Below are positions 1-8,426 of a stretch of 35,224 nt of DNA, in pieces. Position 1 is the stretch's first letter. Every line of letters begins with the position of its first letter. The DNA is taken from assembly GCA_902477055.1 (NCBI GenBank), contig CABSFY010000011.1, positions 1-35,224 on the forward strand, given 5' to 3'. Source of the DNA: an uncultured Eubacteriales bacterium (lineage in GTDB: Bacteria > Bacillota > Clostridia > Oscillospirales > Oscillospiraceae). The notes under the pieces were generated by a model. It made no database searches and had not been told where the DNA came from. It saw nothing but the letters and a program-made list of their open reading frames with translations. Made by a program: the position numbers and the translations under genes.

Positions 1-80
1 TGAACAAGGGAATCCTTCACAAGAACAACGCCGCCCGCAAGAAGAGCAGCATGACCCTCAAGCTCAACGCAATGGCGTAA
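1..80 (+). CDS. rpsT: 30S ribosomal protein S20, C-terminal end (partial)
   Basis: This is the 3' end of a gene that begins before the window. Reading from base 3, the frame gives 25 residues ending in KKSSMTLKLNAMA before TAA at 78-80. The segment KGILHKNNAARKKS matches the well-conserved C-terminal helix of ribosomal protein S20, a primary binder of 16S rRNA in the small subunit. A strong terminator follows 20 bases later, so the gene is the last of its transcript. Only the tail is visible, but the lysine/arginine-rich helix is characteristic and I know no other family that fits as well. Confidence 0.88.
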   Translation, partial: NKGILHKNNAARKKSSMTLKLNAMA

Positions 81-100
81 GCAAAAATTGGATGTTTTCC

Positions 101-135
101 GCCTGACGGTGCTCACCGTCAGGCTTTTGCTTTTT
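101..135 (+). terminator. Rho-independent terminator of rpsT
   Basis: A perfect 10-bp stem (101-110 with 115-124) has a GCTC loop and is followed by TTTTGCTTTTT. It lies 20 bases after the rpsT stop codon and has the classic intrinsic-terminator shape. Confidence 0.9.
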
Positions 136-136
136 A

Positions 137-307
137 GGGTGGGGAAACTCTGGACAAATCCTCTGCGGCGTTCAGCGGAGCTTTTTGGCCAATTCATCGG
201 TTTGAAGGACTTGAAATACACAAAGTATTCCTGCGCCCTTCAAATCTCGACTTGACCAAAAATCTCTCGCTGCCCACTGCGGAGAATTCGTCCGGAGCTT
301 CCCCTAA
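137..307. repeat. Long imperfect palindrome, MITE-like
   Basis: Almost all of the rpsT-recG gap is one imperfect inverted repeat of about 165 bases. The left arm begins GGGGAAACTCTGGAC (141 on); the right arm, read on the other strand from 305, begins GGGGAAGCTCCGGAC. The two stay aligned inward through TTTTTGG and TTTGAAGG to a short ACAAA loop near 220-225. Most mismatches between arms are transitions, as expected of a decaying palindrome. There is no ORF inside. It could be a miniature inverted-repeat transposable element or a structured RNA; from a single copy I cannot tell which. Confidence 0.7.
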
Positions 308-375
308 GTTTTTATGAAACGTTTTTGCATTTTCTGAATCGAAGGATTGACGAATCGATATCGGTTTTTCGATTC

Positions 376-404
376 TTGCTAATTTCTGGGATTTATACTA
401 TAAT
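376..404 (+). promoter_or_regulatory. Probable recG promoter
   Basis: TTGCTA at 376-381 and a perfect TATAAT at 399-404 are separated by 17 bases. The expected transcription start lies about 20 bases before the AGGAGG ribosome-binding site at 422-427. Confidence 0.7.
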
Positions 405-434
405 ATTATTAGATTAACAACAGGAGGTGCGGCG

Positions 435-2474
<2,040 letters not shown>

Positions 2475-2522
2475 CCGAACGGCGCGATTTCTCCGCAAAA
2501 CCCGGCAGCGGAGAAAAAAGGA

Positions 2523-2551
2523 TTGTATTTATCGGAAGAATGTAGTATAAT
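2523..2551 (+). promoter_or_regulatory. Probable gpmI promoter
   Basis: TTGTAT at 2523-2528, a 17-base spacer and TATAAT at 2546-2551 lie in the 150-base gap between recG and gpmI. The GGAGG ribosome-binding site of gpmI follows at 2612-2616. Confidence 0.8.
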
Positions 2552-2626
2552 ACTAGCCACAAATGCGAAAAACCGCCCATTTGGCGCGCTTTACAAAAAT
2601 ACAGAAAGCATGGAGGCATATCGAAC

Positions 2627-4192
2627 ATGAAAAAACCTGTCGTTTTGGTAATTATGGACGGCGTCGGCAAAGGCGACGGCGGCAGCGGCGACGCGGTCGC
2701 GCAGGCCAAAACGCCGACGCTCGATCACCTGCTGGCAACCTGCCCGCACAACTGGCTCAAGGCCCACGGCACGGCAGTCGGCCTGCCCAGCGACGACGAC
2801 ATGGGCAACTCCGAGGTCGGTCATAACGCGCTCGGCTGCGGCCAGATCTATTCACAGGGCGCAAAGCTCGTCAACGAGTCGATCGAAAACGGCACCCTGT
2901 TCGCCTCGGCGACGTGGAAGGACCTTGTTGCCAACTGCGCCGGCGACGCGCACGCGATGCACTTCCTCGGTCTGCTGTCCGACGGTAACGTTCACTCCAA
3001 CATTTCGCACCTGTTCGCCCTGCTGCGCCATGCAAAGGCCGAGGGCGTCAAGCGCGCCTACTGCCACATTCTGCTCGACGGCCGCGACGTTCCCGCCACC
3101 TCTGCACTTGATTACGTTGCGCAGCTGGAGGACGTTCTGGCCGAGCTGCGGACGGACGGCTGCGACTACCGCATCGCTTCCGGAGGCGGCAGAATGAAGA
3201 TCACAATGGACCGCTACGAGGCCAACTGGTCGATGGTCGCCGAGGGCTGGAAAACCCATGTGCAGGGCATCGGCCGGCAATTCGCCTCCGCGAAGGAAGC
3301 CATCGAAGCCTACCGCGCTGAGACCGGCTGCATCGATCAGGACCTTCCCGCCTTCGTCATTGCCGAGGACGGTAAGCCCGTCGCGAAGATTGCCAACGGC
3401 GACAGCGTGGTGCTGTATAACTTCCGCGGCGACCGTGCGCAGGAAATTTCCCTCGCCTTTGACCGCAAGGACTTCGACAAGTTCGACCGCGGCGACTACA
3501 CCGGCGTGAAGTTTGCCGGTATGCTGGAATACGACGGCGATCTGCACATTCCCGAGCACTACCTCGTCGAGCCGCCTGTCATTAAGAACACCCTCACCGA
3601 GCTGCTTTGCGCCCACGGCATCCGCGAGTACGCAATCTCCGAAACGCAGAAGTACGGCCATGTGACCTACTTCTGGAACGGCAACCGCTCCGGCAAGGTG
3701 GACGAGAACCTCGAAACCTATGAGGAGATTCCCTCCGATGTTATCCCGTTCGAGCAGGCCCCCGCGATGAAGTCCCGTGAGATCACCGATCATCTGATTG
3801 CCGCGATGGAGTCCGGCAAGTATGACTTCCTGCGCTGCAACTACCCCAACGGCGATATGGTCGGCCATACCGGCGTGATGGAAGCAGTTATTACGGCAAT
3901 GGAATGCGTAGACGAGAGCGTCCACCGTGTCATCGAAGCTGCAAAGCGCCTCGGTTACACCGTGCTGATCACCGCCGACCACGGCAACGCCGATCAGATG
4001 ACCGAAACCAAGAAGGGCAAGACCAGCATCCGCACGGCGCACAGCCTCAATCCTGTGCCGTTTATCGTTTATGATCCCGGCGTTGCGCATACACTGAAGG
4101 AGGGCAAGTTTGGTCTGGCCAATGTCGCTCCGACGGTCGCCACGCTGCTGGAGCTTCCCAAGCCCGCGTGCTGGGAAGAGAGCATGCTCTGA
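2627..4192 (+). CDS. gpmI: 2,3-bisphosphoglycerate-independent phosphoglycerate mutase
   Basis: The enzyme interconverts 3-phosphoglycerate and 2-phosphoglycerate in glycolysis and gluconeogenesis and is a manganese-dependent member of the alkaline phosphatase superfamily. The 521-residue length is typical. The metal-binding aspartate is in VIMDGVG (D11) and the nucleophilic serine is S62 in MGNSEVGHN. Further family blocks are DGRDVPATSA, NFRGDRAQE and the late metal site TADHGNADQM, followed by TAHSLNPVPF. GGAGG lies about 10 bases before the ATG. It is the first gene of an apparent three-gene transcript with the Asp23 family gene and fakA; the gaps to and between these are about 16-19 bases. 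Confidence 0.97.
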   Translation: MKKPVVLVIMDGVGKGDGGSGDAVAQAKTPTLDHLLATCPHNWLKAHGTAVGLPSDDDMGNSEVGHNALGCGQIYSQGAKLVNESIENGTLFASATWKDLVANCAGDAHAMHFLGLLSDGNVHSNISHLFALLRHAKAEGVKRAYCHILLDGRDVPATSALDYVAQLEDVLAELRTDGCDYRIASGGGRMKITMDRYEANWSMVAEGWKTHVQGIGRQFASAKEAIEAYRAETGCIDQDLPAFVIAEDGKPVAKIANGDSVVLYNFRGDRAQEISLAFDRKDFDKFDRGDYTGVKFAGMLEYDGDLHIPEHYLVEPPVIKNTLTELLCAHGIREYAISETQKYGHVTYFWNGNRSGKVDENLETYEEIPSDVIPFEQAPAMKSREITDHLIAAMESGKYDFLRCNYPNGDMVGHTGVMEAVITAMECVDESVHRVIEAAKRLGYTVLITADHGNADQMTETKKGKTSIRTAHSLNPVPFIVYDPGVAHTLKEGKFGLANVAPTVATLLELPKPACWEESML

Positions 4193-4211
4193 TTTTGAAG
4201 GAGGTATTTTC

Positions 4212-4565
4212 ATGATCTGCCGCGAAAATGAGCTGGGTAAGATCACCGTCAGCAATAACGTCTACACGAAAATCGCCGGAAACGCCGCAACGAAGTGCTT
4301 CGGCGTAAAGGGCATGGCGGTCCGTTCCGTCACCGACGGGCTGGTGCATCTGCTGCGCCGCGAGTCGATGGCCAAGGGCGTTCTTGTGCGCGTCAACGAC
4401 GACGGCACGATCTCCATCGATCTGCACATCATGATCGATCAGGGCGTGAACATTCCCGTTCTCGGCCAGTCGATCGTTTCCGAGGTTCGCTACATGGTTT
4501 CTCAGCAAACCGATACCGAGGTGCGGGATGTCAACGTCATCGTTGACTCCGTAGTGATTGACTGA
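4212..4565 (+). CDS. Asp23/Gls24 family envelope stress response protein
   Basis: A 117-residue protein of the Asp23/Gls24 (DUF322, YloU-like) family. Family members are associated with the cell envelope in Gram-positive bacteria and respond to alkaline and other stress; their molecular role is poorly defined. Typical features are the opening strand GKITVSNNVYTKIAGNAA, the central GVKGMAVR segment, and the closing VRDVNVIVDSVVI strand. The start at 4212 is set by GGAGGT about 9 bases upstream; an in-frame reading further upstream would run into gpmI and has no ribosome-binding site. The gene immediately precedes fakA, matching the conserved yloU-yloV order of Bacillus and clostridia. Confidence 0.9.
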   Translation: MICRENELGKITVSNNVYTKIAGNAATKCFGVKGMAVRSVTDGLVHLLRRESMAKGVLVRVNDDGTISIDLHIMIDQGVNIPVLGQSIVSEVRYMVSQQTDTEVRDVNVIVDSVVID

Positions 4566-4581
4566 GAGGCGGGTGTACGAC

Positions 4582-6243
4582 ATGATTCATTCCATCGACG
4601 GCGCAACGCTGCGCACCATGCTGCTCAACGCTGCTGCCGCCATCGACGCACAGAAACAGAAGATCAATGAGCTGAACGTTTTCCCGGTTCCCGACGGCGA
4701 TACCGGAACAAATATGAGCATGACCATCAACGCCGCTGCCGCCGACTTGCGCAAGCTCGACGGCGCAACGCTGACGAAGATCGCCGACGCAACGGCTTCG
4801 GCCATGCTGCGCGGGGCCAGAGGCAACTCCGGCGTTATCCTGTCGCTGCTGTTCCGCGGCTTTTCCAAGAGCCTCAAGGGCGCGACGGCCTGCGACGGCA
4901 AGCAGCTCGCCGCAGCGCTCAACGCAGGCGTGGAGGCAGCGTATAAGGCCGTTATGAAGCCGACGGAGGGTACAATCCTCACCGTCGCCCGTGTTGCCGC
5001 TGCCGACGCTGCCGAGGCCGCAGAGAAAAACGACGCGCCGGAGCACGTCCTCACCGCCGCCGTACAGAGCGCCACGGCCGCGCTTGCCGAAACCATCCAC
5101 CAGAACCCCGTGCTGGAAAAGGCGGGCGTTGTGGACGCGGGCGGCAAGGGCTGGCTGCTGGTGCTCGATGCAATGCTCGGCACCCTGCAGGGCAAGCAGT
5201 ACGACGTACCGGACCAGACCGCCGAGGTCAAGGAGCAGGCAGACTTTGCCGAGTTCGACACCGGCGACATCACCTTCGCCTTTGATACCGTCTTTATCGT
5301 CCGCAAGGCGCAGGAGGACATCGACCTGACTTCCTTCCGCGCCTACCTCGACTCCATCGGCGACAGCATCGTCATCGGCGAGGACGATGAGGCGTTCAAG
5401 GTCCATGTGCATACGAATATTCCCGGTGAGGCACTCACCGAGGCGCAGAAATACGGCGCACTGGAGCTGGCAAAAATCGAGAATATGCAGATGCAGCACG
5501 ATGATCTGACCGCCGGCCGTCAGGCCCGCAGCACGGACGATCTGGAGCAGATCGAACAGGAGCTGGAAGGCAGCTACGTCGCGCCCGCAGAGAAGCATTA
5601 CGGCATGGTCGCCGTCTGTGCGGGCGAAGGGTTGGCAAACTCCTTCCGCGAGCTGGGCGCCGATCAAATCATCTCCGGCGGCCAGACGATGAATCCGTCC
5701 ACACAGGACATTCTGGAAAAGGTCAACGCAACGCCCGCCGAGGTCGTTTTCGTGTTCCCGAACAACAAAAACATCATCATGGCCGCGCAGCAGGCCATTC
5801 CCCTGACGGAAAAGCGCCTTGTCGTGATTCCTACCAAGACTGTGCCGCAGGGTATGTCTGCGATGCTGGTCTTTGACCCGGACGCAGAGGAATCGGACAA
5901 CGTCGAGGCCATGACGGCGGCGCTTGAAAACGTCACCACGATGCAGATCACGTATGCCGCGCGGGATTCCGACTTTGACGGTCATGATATCCACGCAGGT
6001 GAGTATTTGGCACTCTACGGCAGCAGCCTGTTTGGCAACGGGACCGATCTGGAGGAACTGCTGCACAAGCTGGCGCACAAGGTCAGCGATAAGGAGTTCA
6101 TCACGATCTTCTACGGCGCAGACACCGATGCCGAGCACGCAGCCGCAGCGGAAGCCATCTTCGCCGAGGAATGCCCCGACGCAGAGATTTCCGTCCTCAG
6201 CGGCGGCCAGCCGGTCTATTATTACCTGATTTCAGCCGAATAA
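4582..6243 (+). CDS. fakA: Fatty acid kinase ATP-binding subunit FakA (DAK2 domain, YloV-like)
   Basis: FakA phosphorylates fatty acids presented by a DegV-family FakB partner, feeding exogenous fatty acids into phospholipid synthesis. The 553-residue protein opens with the DhaL-type nucleotide-binding domain: NVFPVPDGDTGTNMSMT at about 32-48 contains the magnesium-binding aspartates D38 and D40. The LRGARGNSGVILSLLFRG loop follows near residues 77-94. The C-terminal half, with VVFVFPNNKNIIMAAQQA, is the FakB-interacting region. ATG 4582 is preferred over an upstream TTG at 4558, which would overlap the preceding gene, because family members begin just before the conserved IDG motif. No fakB is visible in the window. 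A 19-bp-stem hairpin ends the transcript. Confidence 0.93.
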   Translation: MIHSIDGATLRTMLLNAAAAIDAQKQKINELNVFPVPDGDTGTNMSMTINAAAADLRKLDGATLTKIADATASAMLRGARGNSGVILSLLFRGFSKSLKGATACDGKQLAAALNAGVEAAYKAVMKPTEGTILTVARVAAADAAEAAEKNDAPEHVLTAAVQSATAALAETIHQNPVLEKAGVVDAGGKGWLLVLDAMLGTLQGKQYDVPDQTAEVKEQADFAEFDTGDITFAFDTVFIVRKAQEDIDLTSFRAYLDSIGDSIVIGEDDEAFKVHVHTNIPGEALTEAQKYGALELAKIENMQMQHDDLTAGRQARSTDDLEQIEQELEGSYVAPAEKHYGMVAVCAGEGLANSFRELGADQIISGGQTMNPSTQDILEKVNATPAEVVFVFPNNKNIIMAAQQAIPLTEKRLVVIPTKTVPQGMSAMLVFDPDAEESDNVEAMTAALENVTTMQITYAARDSDFDGHDIHAGEYLALYGSSLFGNGTDLEELLHKLAHKVSDKEFITIFYGADTDAEHAAAAEAIFAEECPDAEISVLSGGQPVYYYLISAE

Positions 6244-6258
6244 AGCCCCCCGGTACTA

Positions 6259-6303
6259 AAGAAACTCTGCGGACAGCGTTTGTTGCTGTCCGCAGAGTTT
6301 CTT
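6259..6303 (+). terminator. Strong hairpin after fakA, probable terminator
   Basis: A perfect 19-bp stem (6259-6277 with 6285-6303) has loop GTTTGTT. The stem ends in GTTTCTT, so the T-rich tract is partly inside the stem. It starts 16 bases after the fakA stop codon and is the first of a series of hairpins. Confidence 0.75.
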
Positions 6304-6341
6304 GTGTTCTCTCCCGCAATGTGATGGACTTAGAGTCGAGG

Positions 6342-6374
6342 AAGCCCCCTGATGCGTGGTGCATCAGGGGGCTT
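6342..6374. repeat. Hairpin 2 of the intergenic hairpin array
   Basis: A perfect 14-bp G+C-rich stem, 6342-6355 with 6361-6374, closes a GTGGT loop. No U-tract follows on either strand, so it is not a standard terminator. Confidence 0.85.
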
Positions 6375-6424
6375 ATAGACTGTCAAAGAACTGCCCAATG
6401 AAAGGTTCCGGAGGGAGGAAAAGT

Positions 6425-6455
6425 GTGAAAGGGAACCGTCAGGGTTCCCTTTCAC
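6425..6455. repeat. Hairpin 3 of the intergenic hairpin array
   Basis: A perfect 13-bp stem, 6425-6437 with 6443-6455, closes a GTCAG loop. It lies 50 bases after the previous hairpin. Confidence 0.85.
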
Positions 6456-6480
6456 GTTCAATAACCCCGCCGCAGCGGGC

Positions 6481-6522
6481 AAAATTGCAAAATAATCTTC
6501 CTTATTCCTATTTTGCAATTTT
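6481..6522. repeat. Hairpin 4 of the intergenic hairpin array (A+T-rich stem)
   Basis: A perfect 14-bp stem, 6481-6494 (AAAATTGCAAAATA) with 6509-6522, closes a 14-base loop. Confidence 0.85.
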
Positions 6523-6527
6523 GAAAG

Positions 6528-6569
6528 CAGCTTGTCGGAAAAGTCCGTGAGGACTTTTTTGACAAGCTG
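6528..6569. repeat. Hairpin 5 of the intergenic hairpin array
   Basis: CAGCTTGTC (6528-6536) pairs with GACAAGCTG (6561-6569). Inside it AAAAGTCC (39-46) pairs with GGACTTTT (51-58), joined by two G-T pairs. The whole is a 19-bp stem with a GTGA tetraloop. Confidence 0.88.
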
Positions 6570-6592
6570 AGGGGCGCTCAATGAGCGCCCCT
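6570..6592. repeat. Hairpin 6 of the intergenic hairpin array
   Basis: AGGGGCGCTC (6570-6579) pairs perfectly with GAGCGCCCCT (6583-6592) around an AAT loop. It abuts the previous hairpin with no spacer. Confidence 0.88.
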
Positions 6593-6934
6593 ACGGCTTC
6601 TGTGGGAGTTTTTACAACGACGCGAGTGCCTGTAAACCATACTGTGTTCCTCTGCAAGAAAACGGCGGAGTTTTTGCTTGCAGGGAAACTTTCAGCCCGG
6701 ATTCGAGCGGAAGGTTTACAATAAATTTAATTTCTGCACATTTGGTCAAAGGTTATAAACAGCTTGCACAGGTTTTTGCACAGGCGAAAAGGCTAGAGTT
6801 ACCAGAGGGTTCGCTTTTTCGACATCTTCCGACGGGGTCCGACAAATGAACTTCTTTCGCGCGCGAAAGCAGGAATTAAGTTTACATAATACAAAAATCG
6901 TGGTATTATTGACAGAATGTAAAATGGCAGAAAA
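6593..6934. other. Non-coding remainder of the fakA-tsaD gap
   Basis: I see no gene here. It contains an interrupted hairpin (CTGCAAG 6652-6658 with CTTGCAG 6677-6683, inner AAAAC/GTTTT), which is framed by TGTAAACC near 6631 and GGTTTACA near 6713. There is also a 9-base direct repeat TTGCACAGG at about 6764 and 6776, and a perfect 16-base palindrome, CTTTCGCGCGCGAAAG, at 6854-6869. Confidence 0.7.
6881..6909 (+). promoter_or_regulatory. Promoter-like sequence with no gene downstream
   Basis: TTTACA at 6881-6886 and TATTAT at 6904-6909 are spaced by 17 bases on the + strand. Transcription from it would meet the bidirectional terminator at 6935-6970 within about 60 bases, so only a very short RNA would be made. 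Confidence 0.4.
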
Positions 6935-6970
6935 ATGCAGGGCGCCGGGCGGCGTCCTGCATCCGTTTTT
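6931..6970. terminator. Bidirectional terminator after tsaD
   Basis: A 12-bp stem with one G-T pair (6935-6946 with 6951-6962) and a GGGC loop is followed by TTTTT on the + strand (6966-6970). On the - strand it is followed by TTTTT from the A-run at 6931-6935. The - strand copy lies just past the tsaD stop codon. Confidence 0.85.
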
Positions 6971-6973
6971 CCC

Positions 6974-7990
6974 TTAAAGCGTTTCGCCCTCCATCGATTT
7001 TGTGGCGTAGGCATTCAGCGTCTGATCGGCAATGTTACCGGATAAGTATTCATAATAGCCCTGTGCGCCGATCATTGCGCCGTTGTCGCCGCAGAGGCTC
7101 AGCGGCGGCAGGCACAGGCGGACGCCCCGGCGCTCACATTCGCGCGTCAGATCACCGCGAATGCGGCTGTTGGCGGCAACGCCGCCGGCGACGGCGAGGG
7201 TTTTGCAGCCGGTCTGATCGAGCGCCAGCATCGTGCGCGGAACGAGCATCTCGCTGACCGCGCGGGAAAAGCTGGCGCACAGGTCCGGGACGTTGATCGC
7301 CTCGCCCTTTTGCTGGGTGTTGTGGATGAGGTTGACGGCGGCGGTCTTTAGACCGGAGAAGGACATATCCAGCGGGTTGCCGCTCAGCTTCGTGTGCGGC
7401 AGGGAATACCGCGTTTCGTCGCCGCCGCGGGCCGCCCGATCGAGCGCCGCGCCGCCGGGATAGGGCATATCCAGCAGCCGCGCAACCTTGTCAAAGCATT
7501 CGCCCGCCGCGTCGTCGCGCGTCGCGCCGAGAATTTCCATTTTTGTATAGTCCTGCACATCGACGAGCATCGTGTGGCCCCCGGAAACGACGAGGCAGAG
7601 AAACGGCGGCTTCAGGTCGGGGTAGGCGATGTAATTGGCGGCGATGTGGCCGCGAATATGATGGACAGGGATGAGCGGGAGGCCCAGCGCCAGCGCCGCC
7701 GCCTTGGCGAAGTTCACGCCGACGAGCAGTGCGCCGATCAGCCCCGGTGCGTACGTTACCGCGATTGCGTCGATGTCGCTGCGCGAAACACCGGCATCGG
7801 CGAGGGCTTCGTCGGCCAGCGCATAGATTGCCTCGATGTGCTTGCGCGAGGCGATTTCCGGCACGACGCCGCCGTAGAGCCGATGCAGCGCGACCTGTGA
7901 CGCGATGCGGTCCGTGAGAACCTCCCGCCCGTCGCGCACCAGCGCGACAGCGGTTTCATCGCACGAGGATTCAACCGATAGGATCAGCAT
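6974..7990 (-). CDS. tsaD: tRNA N6-adenosine threonylcarbamoyltransferase TsaD
   Basis: TsaD transfers the threonylcarbamoyl group from TC-AMP to adenosine 37 of ANN-decoding tRNAs, working with TsaB and TsaE. The 338-residue protein starts with ILSVESSCDETA, the conserved ASKHA phosphate-binding strand. The metal-binding pair sits in VHHIRGHIAANY, with H111 and H115. Other family blocks are YAPGLIGALLVG, LVVSGGHTML and AVAGGVAANSRIR. The ATG at 7990 is chosen over an upstream in-frame start because the family begins here and GGAG lies about 10 bases before it. Its first 20 bases overlap the end of rimI. It is the last gene of a - strand series starting at cysE. No tsaB or tsaE is present in the window. 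Confidence 0.96.
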   Translation of the reverse strand: MLILSVESSCDETAVALVRDGREVLTDRIASQVALHRLYGGVVPEIASRKHIEAIYALADEALADAGVSRSDIDAIAVTYAPGLIGALLVGVNFAKAAALALGLPLIPVHHIRGHIAANYIAYPDLKPPFLCLVVSGGHTMLVDVQDYTKMEILGATRDDAAGECFDKVARLLDMPYPGGAALDRAARGGDETRYSLPHTKLSGNPLDMSFSGLKTAAVNLIHNTQQKGEAINVPDLCASFSRAVSEMLVPRTMLALDQTGCKTLAVAGGVAANSRIRGDLTRECERRGVRLCLPPLSLCGDNGAMIGAQGYYEYLSGNIADQTLNAYATKSMEGETL

Positions 7991-8426
7991 AACAGGGCAG
8001 CTCCTTTCTGAGGATAAGGGCATCCTCTGCTGGGTTTACATAATATCCTTTGCGCAGCCCGACCTGTTCAAAGCCAAACGTGTCATATAAGGCCCGCGCG
8101 GGAGTGTTCGAGGGGCGAACCTCCAGAAACACCCGCGCAATGCTGCCCTTGTGCAAAGCGTCGAGAAGCGATTGCAGCAGCCGCTGGCCGAGGCCCTGCC
8201 GCCGCGCGTCGGGGGCGACGGCCAGATTCATGATATCGCAGTCCGGCGGGACGGCTTGCGAACCGATATAGCCCTGAATCCTGCCGTCCGTTTCGGCAAC
8301 CAACCAGAGGCTCAGCTCGTTTTCCAGCTCCGAGGCGATCGAGGCCTCGCTCCACGGGTCGGAGAAGCATAGACGCTCCAGTGCGGCGATCTGCGGGATG
8401 TCCTCCCGCTGCATGGTTCGTATCAT
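7971..8426 (-). CDS. rimI: Ribosomal protein S18-alanine N-acetyltransferase RimI (GNAT)
   Basis: A 151-residue GNAT-fold acetyltransferase. RimI acetylates the N-terminal alanine of ribosomal protein S18 using acetyl-CoA, although close paralogues can have other substrates. The acetyl-CoA pyrophosphate loop is RRQGLGQRLLQ, preceded by the strand DIMNLAVAPDA. The late motif ARALYDTFGFEQVGLRKGYY is typical of RimI. The ATG overlaps the polA stop codon (ATGA) and the 3' end overlaps tsaD by 20 bases, implying translational coupling. Neighbourhood with tsaD is the usual arrangement in Firmicutes, which favours RimI over a generic GNAT. Confidence 0.88.
   Translation of the reverse strand: MIRTMQREDIPQIAALERLCFSDPWSEASIASELENELSLWLVAETDGRIQGYIGSQAVPPDCDIMNLAVAPDARRQGLGQRLLQSLLDALHKGSIARVFLEVRPSNTPARALYDTFGFEQVGLRKGYYVNPAEDALILRKELPCYADPIG

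Noticed and set aside
2490..2518. Hairpin TTTCTCCGC/GCGGAGAAA as a recG terminator
   Set aside because: The stem is followed by A's, not T's, on the + strand, and the preceding bases give no U-tract on the - strand.
2852..4255. A 467-codon open frame antisense to gpmI
   Set aside because: It mirrors a certain gene, has the low-complexity valine/glycine/leucine composition of antisense G+C-rich frames and no ribosome-binding site.
6330..6581. Overlapping small ORFs on both strands in the hairpin array (also 6356-6550)
   Set aside because: Their codons are made of hairpin arms, and no ribosome-binding site or promoter serves them. They are probably spurious translations of the repeat.
6748..6786. 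DnaA-box or origin-like sequence (TTATAAACA with TTGCACAGG repeats)
   Set aside because: The single near-match differs from TTATCCACA at the key C positions, and no dnaA, dnaN or A+T-rich unwinding region is nearby.
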